This document shows positions 16,298 through 24,271 of a stretch of 29,578 nucleotides of DNA, piece after piece. The position numbers and the translations under genes are program-made. This DNA is from JABCPE02 sp963521545 (lineage in GTDB: Bacteria > Bacteroidota > Bacteroidia > Flavobacteriales > Weeksellaceae): assembly GCA_963521545.1 (NCBI GenBank), contig CAUQVP010000010.1, positions 1 through 29,578 of the forward strand, read 5' to 3'. Within the stretch, counting starts at the first letter, position 1. Every line of letters begins with the position of its first letter. A model generated the notes under the pieces. That model did no database searches, was not told the DNA's origin, and saw nothing but the letters and a program-made list of their open reading frames with translations.

Positions 16298-16686
16298 TAT
16301 CTTTTTAGCAGACTCATTATCTCTTTGGATTTATTCTTATCGTGGTATTCTTCTGTGGCATAGTGTTTTGCATCATACCCAAAGTCATTTTTCACACTTA
16401 TTTCAGCGCCATTTTCTAAAAGAATTTCAATAATATCAAGATTCCCAAGAATACAGGCGTTTTGGATGGGAGTGAAATTCAGTTCTCCCTGCTGATTTAC
16501 ATCTGCTCCGTTTTTTATCAGCAAAATAACATCTTCCTTAGACTGAGAATTAACCGCCAAGTTTAACAGCGTTTCCCCCATCGTGCCTAAATCATGAACA
16601 GAAGTAATGGGAGCACAATCCAAAAAACTAGGAAAATTCTGATATTTCGAAAAAAGTTTTGTCAAAAATTCATCCATTTGCTCCAA
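16297..16686 (-). CDS. ankyrin-repeat protein
   Basis: In 129 residues two clear ankyrin repeats can be seen: GETLLNLAVNSQSKEDVILL followed by IKNGADVN, and FTPIQNACILGNLDIIEILL followed by ENGAEISVKN. A degenerate third (GYDAKHYATEE) comes at the end. Such short bacterial ankyrin proteins bind partner proteins, and several are immunity proteins. It is cytoplasmic by the lack of a signal. It begins 44 bases after the zinc-finger/TerD-like gene and overlaps the next gene by one base. Confidence 0.85.
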   Translation of the reverse strand: MEQMDEFLTKLFSKYQNFPSFLDCAPITSVHDLGTMGETLLNLAVNSQSKEDVILLIKNGADVNQQGELNFTPIQNACILGNLDIIEILLENGAEISVKNDFGYDAKHYATEEYHDKNKSKEIMSLLKR

Positions 16687-16730
16687 ATATCTTTACTTGT
16701 AAAACAGCTTTGATTTCATGAGTTTTTAGC

Positions 16731-19049
16731 CTAATTTAAAAGCAGAGCATTTATATTCTCTGGTTTTCTCGCCCACTCCACATTATACACAAAATCAGCA
16801 TCTTCCATAGTTTCTACTACTTCCAAAGACTGGGCTTTTGCTTTTATTTTTAATATTTCTCCTACGGAAATTTTTGCTGAAAGTTTTTTGAGTAAAGTCT
16901 CTACATCCTCGAAACAAAGACTCCATATCGTCTGCCCTACAAATGGCTGTTCCAGCCAGATGATTTTCTGCTCCGATACATCCAAAACTCCGAAAACCAA
17001 GCCTTTTTGCAAAGGTTGAGAAATTCGTATCTGATGAATCACACACGATGGGTCATAGGCAACTCCGCTTCGTTCAGAGACTTTCATTTTATGTTTTGAA
17101 TCCATCCAGCCCACCACCAAATTAGGCGTGATACTTCCCAAACTATACGCATTACAAGTGAACACCACATATTTCCCTCCTACTTTTTGTAAAGCATTGA
17201 TATCCACATCTATATATTCTGCCGTTCCGATTTTATTAGGAATAGAACGAATGTCTCCACTGTGTTTACAGCCTAATGAACTGAGATTAGAATAGTTACA
17301 CACTTCTCGCTCATTCTGATAAATGATACTGCATGACAAATCCATATCCATATGCTGGGCTGGAAGATCTTTTCCCCACTGCATAAAAAGCCTTATTTTA
17401 TTGCCTTCTAATGGAAATGTTTCTCCCATCAAAGTCGGATTAAAATCCTGCAAATTTTGGCTTCTGTCTCCTATAGGAAGCGGAATTTCGTAGAGTTTTG
17501 GGTCAATGTATATTTTTTTAAATCCTGCTTCGGACTGAGAAAATCTTCTCTCTATCTCTTTCAAAGTAAAATCCTTTATACAAGATTGAAAACCAGCAAG
17601 TTCACTATCCGAATACAAACTCAAAAATTTATTCGCTGGAATGCTTTTTCTCGTCCCTATCGCTGTTTTTACGCTGCGCTGCGCCTCCCTGTCAAAATAA
17701 ATTTCCACAAAAGAATTCAGAGTAAGTAAAAACTTCATAGGAACTGCCGAGGAAACCTTCTCAAAGGCTTGCAAAGTTTCTTCTGCACCGAACCAAAGTA
17801 TATTAGAAAACAGTGACCTCGCAAACAAACTCGGTTTCTGCTGTAAAAGCGTAAAAGTCCTTTCTGCATCGGTTTTTGAACGGAAATAATCTACTTTTCC
17901 CTGCCAGACTTCATAAACTTGATTATAAAAAACATCAAGAATGGCTTTCAGCTTATCAAAACCTTTTTTTCTGCTGTATTCAGCCAAACGGAGCGCTCGA
18001 ATAAAACGAACCCACATCTGGCGGTTAGGGTGCATCTGCTCAGCTATTTTTTCTATTGGAAGGGACAATTGGTTCAGCCAAACAGCCACCATTTTGGCAT
18101 CTTTACGGGAATATTTCAGTTTCAGTTGTTCCTTACCGACAATTTTAGCAAAAACACTCAAATCCTCTTGTCTTTGGATATGTTTGTGATTTTGCTCTAT
18201 GCTTTTAACGATTATTTTAGGTTTAATGATTTGTAAAAAACCTGTTTTCTTGTACCATAAATACCGTAAAATATCGGTCGGACTGCGGAAATACCCGCCT
18301 GCTTCCTGCTCTCTTCCCTGCGAAATAAGTTCATCCACTACAAGAATCAGCGTTTCTTTAATTCCCACAACCACTTCATTTTCAGGTTTATAATATTTTA
18401 AAAGCAATTTAAGTGAATCTGTCTGTGTGGCATCCAGCGGAACCTTAGAAACGAGCAGATTCTCCAAAAGAGCCTTCATTTCTTTTTCTGTCCAAAGGTC
18501 AATGACTTTGAGCTTACTTCCTTGATTTTCAAGCTTTAATTTATCAAAAATAAAGGGCATTCCGCAGAATGGACAGCCGTTATAGCGGTTCATGGGAAAA
18601 GTCCCATCGGGAATGATATGTCCGCAGTCCAGTTTTACAGCAGCATACCCATAATCATAATAAACTTGGTCGTAATAGTGTCTTAAGGTTTCTCCATTAG
18701 GAAGTTCGCCTATTTCTTCATTAAACCAAGCCGTTATCCAGTGGTCATAGACGGTCTCTCCTGTGGGAATTTCCCAATTTTTCACCAAAGGAGTCCAGTT
18801 TAGTTTTGTTCCTAAAATTTCCTCAAAATGTGATTTTATCCCTTCTTTAAAGGCAGAAGTGGTGTGATTTATGGCATGTAATAATGGCTCTGTAACCACA
18901 AATCCATGCTTACGAAGTGTATCAATGAGGCGAAGCGTTTCTCCTGTCAGTTTAGAAAAACGGGTGTCTGCACTGGGAATATAGACAGCGTTCTGGCGAA
19001 GTGCTATTTTTTGTAAATCACTGATAATATGAGCATTATTAACATCCAT
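16731..19049 (-). CDS. zinc-finger (RING-like) protein with C-terminal TerD-like domain (MXAN_6230/SCO0854-type)
   Basis: A 772-residue cytoplasmic protein. A helical N-terminal part (1-135) leads into a treble-clef/RING-like cluster C142-G-H144...C159-P-F-C162-G, inside a segment of the kind named the MXAN_6230/SCO0854 RING family. A long helical middle (about 175-545) is lysine-rich. The C-terminal part (about 550-640) is like TerD: DMDLSCSIIY, then a KHSGD turn and a strand pair ending VVFTCNAYS. A further domain (about 650-772) contains SQPLQKGLVFGVLDV and a helix-rich end. TerD proteins bind Ca2+ and belong to Ter stress and phage-defence systems. No other ter gene is nearby. Family fairly sure; function not known. 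Confidence 0.7.
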   Translation of the reverse strand: MDVNNAHIISDLQKIALRQNAVYIPSADTRFSKLTGETLRLIDTLRKHGFVVTEPLLHAINHTTSAFKEGIKSHFEEILGTKLNWTPLVKNWEIPTGETVYDHWITAWFNEEIGELPNGETLRHYYDQVYYDYGYAAVKLDCGHIIPDGTFPMNRYNGCPFCGMPFIFDKLKLENQGSKLKVIDLWTEKEMKALLENLLVSKVPLDATQTDSLKLLLKYYKPENEVVVGIKETLILVVDELISQGREQEAGGYFRSPTDILRYLWYKKTGFLQIIKPKIIVKSIEQNHKHIQRQEDLSVFAKIVGKEQLKLKYSRKDAKMVAVWLNQLSLPIEKIAEQMHPNRQMWVRFIRALRLAEYSRKKGFDKLKAILDVFYNQVYEVWQGKVDYFRSKTDAERTFTLLQQKPSLFARSLFSNILWFGAEETLQAFEKVSSAVPMKFLLTLNSFVEIYFDREAQRSVKTAIGTRKSIPANKFLSLYSDSELAGFQSCIKDFTLKEIERRFSQSEAGFKKIYIDPKLYEIPLPIGDRSQNLQDFNPTLMGETFPLEGNKIRLFMQWGKDLPAQHMDMDLSCSIIYQNEREVCNYSNLSSLGCKHSGDIRSIPNKIGTAEYIDVDINALQKVGGKYVVFTCNAYSLGSITPNLVVGWMDSKHKMKVSERSGVAYDPSCVIHQIRISQPLQKGLVFGVLDVSEQKIIWLEQPFVGQTIWSLCFEDVETLLKKLSAKISVGEILKIKAKAQSLEVVETMEDADFVYNVEWARKPENINALLLN

Positions 19050-19081
19050 TTTCTTACATTTATTTTAATCTGAAAAAATAA

Positions 19082-19148
19082 AAGCAAGGTAATTGCATAA
19101 GTAAATCAACCTAAAATGAAAAGAAGTAACTCATGCTTGACCTTGCTT
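19082..19148 (-). promoter_or_regulatory. long two-helix hairpin in the leader of the zinc-finger/TerD-like gene
   Basis: On the minus strand AAGCAAGGT (19140-19148) pairs with ACCTTGCTT (19082-19090), 9 bp. Inside, GCATGAGT pairs with ACTTATGC (8 bp, one G-U), separated by a small internal loop CAA/AATT. A T-rich run follows, 33 bases before the ATG. The G-U becomes A-C on the plus strand, so the minus strand is the likely RNA. It could be an attenuator, a terminator with a large loop or an unknown regulatory RNA. Confidence 0.5.
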
Positions 19149-19388
19149 ATTCTTTATGAAAAATCCCACTACGAAGATAGTAATTTTTTCTATTTGTGAA
19201 GAATATTTTCTACACAATTATTTCCTAATGAAATTATAAAACTGGTCACACAATTCAAGGTTATTTTTTATTATTCTTTTCGCTCATATTTTAGATAAAT
19301 TTTTAATATTCAATAAAATACATTCATTTTTATTTAAAGTATAACGGAAAATATCTAAAAAAATCTATATTTATGTTAATAAATTTCA
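19149..19388. other. AT-rich intergenic region without a recognisable gene
   Basis: No coding frame, RNA gene or clear repeat is visible. On the minus strand TATCTTCG (19172-19179) fits seven of eight positions of TAnnTTTG and would place a start of transcription just before the hairpin leader. There is no TTG at normal spacing. Confidence 0.3.
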
Positions 19389-19451
19389 TCATTGCCAATC
19401 AACCAAATGTTTCAGGTAGCCTTGAGTAGATGTTGGATTTATCAACTTTAA

Positions 19452-20123
19452 CTAAGCGTCTTTCAATAAATCTTGTGGCTTTAATACAGTTTCCCCTGAA
19501 ATGTGTTTTTTTAATAGTTTTACAAGCTGAGTGTAGGTTTTTTTGTAAAAATCATTTTTTGTTTTTTGTAAAAATTTTTCATATTTTCCGATAATGAAAG
19601 CAATTTGTTCATTATTGAATGAATTAATTTCATTATTGAGCATAATAGAAAATTCCCAAAATGACTCATTAGCAGGAGGTAGATCTAAAAGAGAGACTGC
19701 ATAATCAAACCAATCAGGCTCTTTTTTTAATAATTCACGATAAGATCCTATTAAATCTAGGGCTACACGTCGCCGAATTTTTTTGCTCTCATGATTCCTA
19801 AACTTACTCAAATAATTAAAACATAAAAGTTTACACTTTTCTTGAGTGGATAAAAAACCAAATTCGCCTAATGCACGCAAACAATGCCATAAAATTTTTT
19901 CATCATCTGCATACTTGTTACTAAAATTAATCACCAATTTTAAGCAGTCTACATTCTCTGTAAATTCAGATGGCATACGATGATAGCAGGCTATTTTAGA
20001 CATTGTATCAGCTGTATCCAATGGCGTAGAGTCTGTATTTTCATCATTTAAAAATGCGGTCAGATAGTCCAACAACTTCTGGAATTGCTTAGGCTTTCCC
20101 AATTCTCTGCTGATATATTTCAT
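19452..20123 (-). CDS. helical-repeat (HEAT-like) protein, possibly immunity-related
   Basis: The 223 residues are nearly all alpha-helical with HEAT-like pairs (LWHCLRALGEFGFLSTQEKC, IRRRVALDLIGSYRELLKK). There is no signal peptide. Helical-repeat proteins of this size occur among immunity proteins of polymorphic toxin systems, and its neighbours fit that. The stop is TAG at 19452-19454. The same frame stays open for 20 more codons (LKLINPTSTQGYLKHLVDWQ, to TGA at 19389), a normal-looking tail, so the TAG may have shortened the protein. Family not named. Confidence 0.6.
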   Translation of the reverse strand: MKYISRELGKPKQFQKLLDYLTAFLNDENTDSTPLDTADTMSKIACYHRMPSEFTENVDCLKLVINFSNKYADDEKILWHCLRALGEFGFLSTQEKCKLLCFNYLSKFRNHESKKIRRRVALDLIGSYRELLKKEPDWFDYAVSLLDLPPANESFWEFSIMLNNEINSFNNEQIAFIIGKYEKFLQKTKNDFYKKTYTQLVKLLKKHISGETVLKPQDLLKDA

Positions 20124-20207
20124 AGTGTTGTCTTTGGTTTAGTTACAATTTTGTTTGAGACATTTTCCATATTTTTCTTTTACAAATGTCCACCCTTGTT
20201 ACAGTTG

Positions 20208-20774
20208 CTATTCAAAAGGATTATATTGACCAAGATTTTTTCCCCAATCTAAATCAATGAATCTATCTTTAAACATTTCATATACAGATTGGGAATTAAT
20301 TCTATATGCAGAATAATTCTGTATTTCTTCTAATTTAGACATATCTGTGAAAGAAATGAACACTGGAATATTCTTATTAATTCCAATGGTTTCCATTTTT
20401 GATTTTACATTAATAAGCGATGATATACATGTATCAAACATGGCTTTTCTATACTTATTAAAATCATTTTTATCTATATCTTCATAGTGGTTTAATTTTT
20501 TATTAAATTCTTTTAATTCACTATTTTCTAGATTGTAACTTAAATTCTCCCATTCATTTGGAGACCATTTATAATATAAATAATCATCATTATTTGTTAC
20601 ACTATTTTTAGATATTAGTTTATCTAAATCTTCTAAATCTGACAATGCTAAAACAAAGTTACTCATTTCATCATTACATACAAGAGAGATGGCGTAAGGC
20701 TCATTTCTATTTAAAACCATTTTACTTAAATCGGTAAAAATAGCATCGCTCAATATATTGACTATATTTTCCAT
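20208..20774 (-). CDS. DUF4303-like protein, probable immunity protein
   Basis: An upstream ATG exists at 20798, but the start MENIVNIL at 20774 fits better (188 residues). The protein has the look of DUF4303: an N-terminal helix, YAISLVCNDEMSNFVLAL, then YYKWSPNEWENLSY (W-S-P-x-E-W is the family's most telling piece) and a C-terminal FISFTDMSK strand. DUF4303 proteins occur in immunity-gene clusters of toxin systems, next to SUKH proteins, as here. There is no signal peptide. The exact function is not known. Confidence 0.65.
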   Translation of the reverse strand: MENIVNILSDAIFTDLSKMVLNRNEPYAISLVCNDEMSNFVLALSDLEDLDKLISKNSVTNNDDYLYYKWSPNEWENLSYNLENSELKEFNKKLNHYEDIDKNDFNKYRKAMFDTCISSLINVKSKMETIGINKNIPVFISFTDMSKLEEIQNYSAYRINSQSVYEMFKDRFIDLDWGKNLGQYNPFE

Positions 20775-20846
20775 AATAATTTCCTTAACCAAAAACATTT
20801 TCCCTATTTGTTGTAGAGCTTTTTCTTTTAAAAATGCCCGCTATCA

Positions 20847-21314
20847 CTATAAATAGTTAGAATAATTTTTAGGAATTTCTATTTTCAAAAAATCTAAAAA
20901 ATTCTCTGCATATAAATCATGTTCTCCTGTAGATAAATCAAAGCAATAAACCTCTTCAGCTGCCTTATTATCTATGATTTTAAAATAAAAAAATCCTATA
21001 TCATTAGCTTCTAGGAAGAAAAGTTTGTCATGATTATTTTTATCATAATTAACATTCCAGCTATAAGTATAGAAAATATCCTGATCTGCTTCATCTCTAT
21101 ATTCAGGAGGAAATACTGTTTTAGTTGATTCTCCCCATAATATTATGGAATCATAATTTTTAATAAACCATCGATAGTATTCTGGCAGTTTCAGATTAAA
21201 TTCTGACTCTCCAGCTTCAATCCAGCTTTCATCGATTGAAGTGTTCCGATTACATATTGAATTTGGTAACTTATCGAGCATTTCAGTTATCTGCTCAATT
21301 AATTTAGTCTCCAT
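20847..21314 (-). CDS. SMI1/KNR4 (SUKH) family protein, probable immunity protein
   Basis: In 155 residues the SUKH pattern is clear: a helix (IEAGESEFNLKLPEYYRWFI, with the conserved E, LP and Y/W positions), followed by the loop NYDSIILWGE, strands with DIGFFYFKI, and a final helix AENFLDFLKIEI. SUKH proteins are the most common immunity proteins of bacterial polymorphic toxins. There is no signal, so it acts in the cytoplasm. No toxin gene precedes it in the window, so its partner is gone or lies elsewhere. Confidence 0.85.
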   Translation of the reverse strand: METKLIEQITEMLDKLPNSICNRNTSIDESWIEAGESEFNLKLPEYYRWFIKNYDSIILWGESTKTVFPPEYRDEADQDIFYTYSWNVNYDKNNHDKLFFLEANDIGFFYFKIIDNKAAEEVYCFDLSTGEHDLYAENFLDFLKIEIPKNYSNYL

Positions 21315-21408
21315 AAAATTTCTAGTTTTTAATTACATGTTTTTACATTATTTTAAGGGCAGGAATCGGATTACGACTGCTTGTTCAGCTTGTCAATTTC
21401 TAACTATT

Positions 21409-21876
21409 TTAGTCAAAGTCAATTCCATGCTTTTTCAAGGCATCCAAATAAACATTTGCACCCTTATCTCGTTTAATATAAAGAAGTCGTAACAAAGCAG
21501 AAATAAAGTCATCTTGTTTATCATCTTCCTGCTCTTCAAGTAGAATTTTTTCATAGATTTTTTCAAATTCACTTGAATTTAGTTCAAAAAATATAAGGTT
21601 TTGCGCTATGTGAGATAACACCATTTCATCCAGCTCATTGTTTAGCAACATTTTATCAAGAAAAAACTCTTTTATTTCATTAGATTTTTGTCCATGTGTT
21701 GCTATAAATTTAATTATTTCTACTTGAAGAAATTCATCTTCCTCATTATCAAATTCATTCAATAGGAATTTAATAAATTCATCACTTGGATTATTATTAT
21801 CATAATCAGACAAAAAATCCATCTTTTCATCTTCATTTTCGCATTTTTTATACGAGATAATATCTTTTTCTAACAT
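21409..21876 (-). CDS. small helical-repeat acidic protein, probable immunity protein
   Basis: The 155 residues are acidic and helical, with an armadillo/HEAT-like pattern (FLQVEIIKFIATHG, FFLDKMLLNNELDEMVLSHI, FISALLRLLYIKRDKGANVY). No signal peptide or enzyme motif is seen. It resembles small helical-repeat immunity proteins. It opens the block of immunity-like genes and lies 92 bases downstream of the glycosyltransferase gene. I cannot name the family with certainty. Confidence 0.55.
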   Translation of the reverse strand: MLEKDIISYKKCENEDEKMDFLSDYDNNNPSDEFIKFLLNEFDNEEDEFLQVEIIKFIATHGQKSNEIKEFFLDKMLLNNELDEMVLSHIAQNLIFFELNSSEFEKIYEKILLEEQEDDKQDDFISALLRLLYIKRDKGANVYLDALKKHGIDFD

Positions 21877-21968
21877 TATTCATTGCATTTTTTGTTTTTT
21901 CCAATAGTTTTGTTTCCAATTTATAGGCTAAACCACATTTCCTTATTTTCCTATTTTTACTCCAAAAC

Positions 21969-23063
21969 CTAACTTCCCAGTTCGTTATAAACTTTCATCA
22001 AGTCCCTGAAAATCTGCTCATCAGTGAATTTTTGAACAAAATCAAGTCCTTTTTCTGCTCGGAATCTGCATTCCTCGGGATTATCCCATAACTGTTTGAT
22101 TTTAAACCGAATATCCTCCACATCCAGCGGACTGACATACAGAGAATACTCTCCTCCCGCCTCTGGAAGACAGCTCGTATTGCTCGTAATGACAGGCGTT
22201 TCCGAAAACAAAGCCTCTATCACAGGAATACCAAAGCCCTCAAATAAACTTGGATAAATGAAAATTTCCGCCAAACAATAAATTCCCGCCAATTCCTGCA
22301 TGGAAACATTCTCCAAAAACAAGGCTTTTACTTTATTTTTTGCAAGTTCCTGCTCTATTTTTTGAAAATATTTGGTCTTCTTTCCTACCACAACCAGCGG
22401 AATATCAGTCCCTTGTAGAGCCTTCACCACCGAAAGCAGGTTTTTCCGCTCCTCTATGGTTCCTACATTTAGCAGAAATCTGTCTGGAAGACCGAATTTT
22501 TGTTTTATTTCTTTCAGCTGTTCTTCGGAATATTTTTCCTTAAAAGCCTGATGACAACCCTGATAAACTACCCTGATTTTTTCTTCTGGAATTTTCAGAA
22601 ATTCTACGATGTCCCTTTTGGTCTGCTCAGATATTGCGATGACCAAATCTGCCATTTCCGTCGCTTTTTTGAACTTCCAAAAATGGATTTTCCTGTCAAA
22701 AAACGAATACAACTCTGGATAGCGCACAAAAATCAAATCATGTATGGTCACGATTTTTTTTATCGGTTTTTCGTTCCATTTTAGAGGCAATTCTCCCGAA
22801 AGTCCATGGAAAATATTTGCGCCCAAATTCTGTGCATCCACACCCATTTTAAGCTGTCTTGCGAGCATTCCCTTTGATACGGAAGCATAGGAAACATTAG
22901 GAAGGGACAAAATATCCTTCCCTCTTTGGCTTTGTTTTTCGGCTAAAAGGACAAACTCATCTTCTGGCGAATATTCCGCTAAAATCCTTACCAAATCACG
23001 AGAATAATTCCCAAGCCCAGAAGTATTGTGAAAAAACCTTTTGGCATCAAATGCTATTTTCAT
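21969..23063 (-). CDS. GT4-family glycosyltransferase
   Basis: A retaining GT-B enzyme that transfers a sugar from a nucleotide donor to a surface-glycan intermediate. The 364 residues show the N-terminal glycine-containing loop SGLGNYSRDL (15-24), the HDL segment (108-110), the start of the donor domain FLLNVGTIEERKNLL (196-210), and the E-x7-E motif with E275 and E283 in EGFGIPVIEALF. Length is normal. Its ATG overlaps the stop of the deacetylase gene (TAATG), so the pair is cotranslated. The sugar and acceptor cannot be read from the sequence. Confidence 0.9.
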   Translation of the reverse strand: MKIAFDAKRFFHNTSGLGNYSRDLVRILAEYSPEDEFVLLAEKQSQRGKDILSLPNVSYASVSKGMLARQLKMGVDAQNLGANIFHGLSGELPLKWNEKPIKKIVTIHDLIFVRYPELYSFFDRKIHFWKFKKATEMADLVIAISEQTKRDIVEFLKIPEEKIRVVYQGCHQAFKEKYSEEQLKEIKQKFGLPDRFLLNVGTIEERKNLLSVVKALQGTDIPLVVVGKKTKYFQKIEQELAKNKVKALFLENVSMQELAGIYCLAEIFIYPSLFEGFGIPVIEALFSETPVITSNTSCLPEAGGEYSLYVSPLDVEDIRFKIKQLWDNPEECRFRAEKGLDFVQKFTDEQIFRDLMKVYNELGS

Positions 23064-23839
23064 TATTTTTTGCTTTCGTTTTGTATTAAATCTCTATAAA
23101 GACCTGTTTTCCAACCTTTTTCGTTAATAAATTTCAATAATTCATCAAAGCGCTGTATCATTTCTTTTCCTGAATTTCGCATCACATAAGCTGGAAAATT
23201 AAATTCCTTTTGGTACAAATCAGTGAATTCCCACGGATGGAAATACAAGGCAGCGTATCTCGTTGATTTTACGCACTTTGCTAATAAAAATTTATAAATC
23301 CACAACGGAAAATTATGAAACGAAAGCCAAAAAAGCGGAATTCTAAACCAGCTCACAGCCGTTGGTATCTGCCACAAGCCGTTTTCATTGAAAAATCGTT
23401 TGGAAACATGCAGTTTATTGTATCTCCCAGGTAAAAGAGTGGGATTTACAGAAGAATTATACTCAAAACCTGCTTTTTTCACTTCCTCAGAATCCACTTC
23501 GCGCATTCTGGGCATTCGCAGACCTTTTATTTCTACATTAAACTGATTTTCAAGCGCTTCTTTGGACATTTTTAAATGCTCGTTCTCAAAATCAGAATGA
23601 TAATAAGTATGAGAAGCCAGCTCGTGTCCCTCTGAAATGAGCCTTTCTATAAGGTCTGGAACCTGCTGAGCAAAAACAACTGTCGAGAAGAAAGTCGCCT
23701 TTGCATTATGCTTTTTCAAAACATCCAAAATAGAAATCAATCCCTGTCGAGAAATTGCTATTTGCCTTTGGAAATCAATATCATAGCCATACTCCTTCGG
23801 CATATCAAATTCTTCTATATCAAAACTTAGGTAAATCAT
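23063..23839 (-). CDS. polysaccharide deacetylase family protein (NodB domain)
   Basis: This 258-residue protein carries NodB motifs: SFDIEEF (5-11, catalytic and metal-binding acids), H77-x3-H81 in ELASHTYYHSD (metal site), RMPRM (108-112) and the C-terminal YFHPWEF (199-205, catalytic His201). It has no signal peptide, so it probably acts on a cytoplasmic or membrane-facing intermediate, or on a glycan during assembly. FDIEEF in place of TFDDG is the form seen in deacetylases of exopolysaccharide clusters. It overlaps the GT4 gene that follows by one base, suggesting paired work on one glycan. Confidence 0.87.
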   Translation of the reverse strand: MIYLSFDIEEFDMPKEYGYDIDFQRQIAISRQGLISILDVLKKHNAKATFFSTVVFAQQVPDLIERLISEGHELASHTYYHSDFENEHLKMSKEALENQFNVEIKGLRMPRMREVDSEEVKKAGFEYNSSVNPTLLPGRYNKLHVSKRFFNENGLWQIPTAVSWFRIPLFWLSFHNFPLWIYKFLLAKCVKSTRYAALYFHPWEFTDLYQKEFNFPAYVMRNSGKEMIQRFDELLKFINEKGWKTGLYRDLIQNESKK

Positions 23840-23850
23840 TTTTGTAATTA

Positions 23851-24255
23851 TTAGTTTCCTCTGTAAGTGGAATAGCCATACGGAGACAATGTAATCGGGA
23901 TATGGTAATGCTGAGTATCCTTTATCTCAAAAACTACTTCTATAAAAGGGTAAAAAGTTTTTTGTTTCAATCTTTCAAAATAAGGGACAATATGAAAAGT
24001 AAGTTTATAGATTCCGTTATTATTTTTACCCGATTCTTCTTTCAAAAATTCCTTAATTCTCCCGTTATTATCCGTGTATTTTTCGTCTATCACTACCCAA
24101 TTTTGACTTTTATCTTGTTTGGATAGACTGATTTTTACATTCGGAGCGGGTTTTCCTTGTGAAATATCCAAAATATGACTTGACAATTGATATTTTTCTT
24201 GCGCCTGAATAAATGAGCTGAAAAATACTAGCAATATTAAAATTATGTTTCTCAT
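23851..24255 (-). CDS. uraH: 5-hydroxyisourate hydrolase (transthyretin-like), exported
   Basis: The enzyme hydrolyses 5-hydroxyisourate, the product of urate oxidase, to OHCU. The 134 residues carry the family marks: LSSHILDISQGKPAPNV (24-40) and the C-terminal YSTYRGN (128-134), one residue away from the usual YRGS end. A signal peptide (about 1-18, cleavage near IQA-Q) makes it periplasmic, as in the TLP type. It lies between the deacetylase and a GT2 gene, a place without other purine genes. The last residue is Asn in place of Ser; the His and Arg of the active site appear present. Confidence 0.87.
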   Translation of the reverse strand: MRNIILILLVFFSSFIQAQEKYQLSSHILDISQGKPAPNVKISLSKQDKSQNWVVIDEKYTDNNGRIKEFLKEESGKNNNGIYKLTFHIVPYFERLKQKTFYPFIEVVFEIKDTQHYHIPITLSPYGYSTYRGN

Positions 24256-24271
24256 TTTTATGTATTTTTAT

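Noticed and set aside
17457..18393. Plus-strand open frames opposite the zinc-finger/TerD-like gene
   Set aside because: Shadows of a long coding sequence with recognisable domains on the minus strand.
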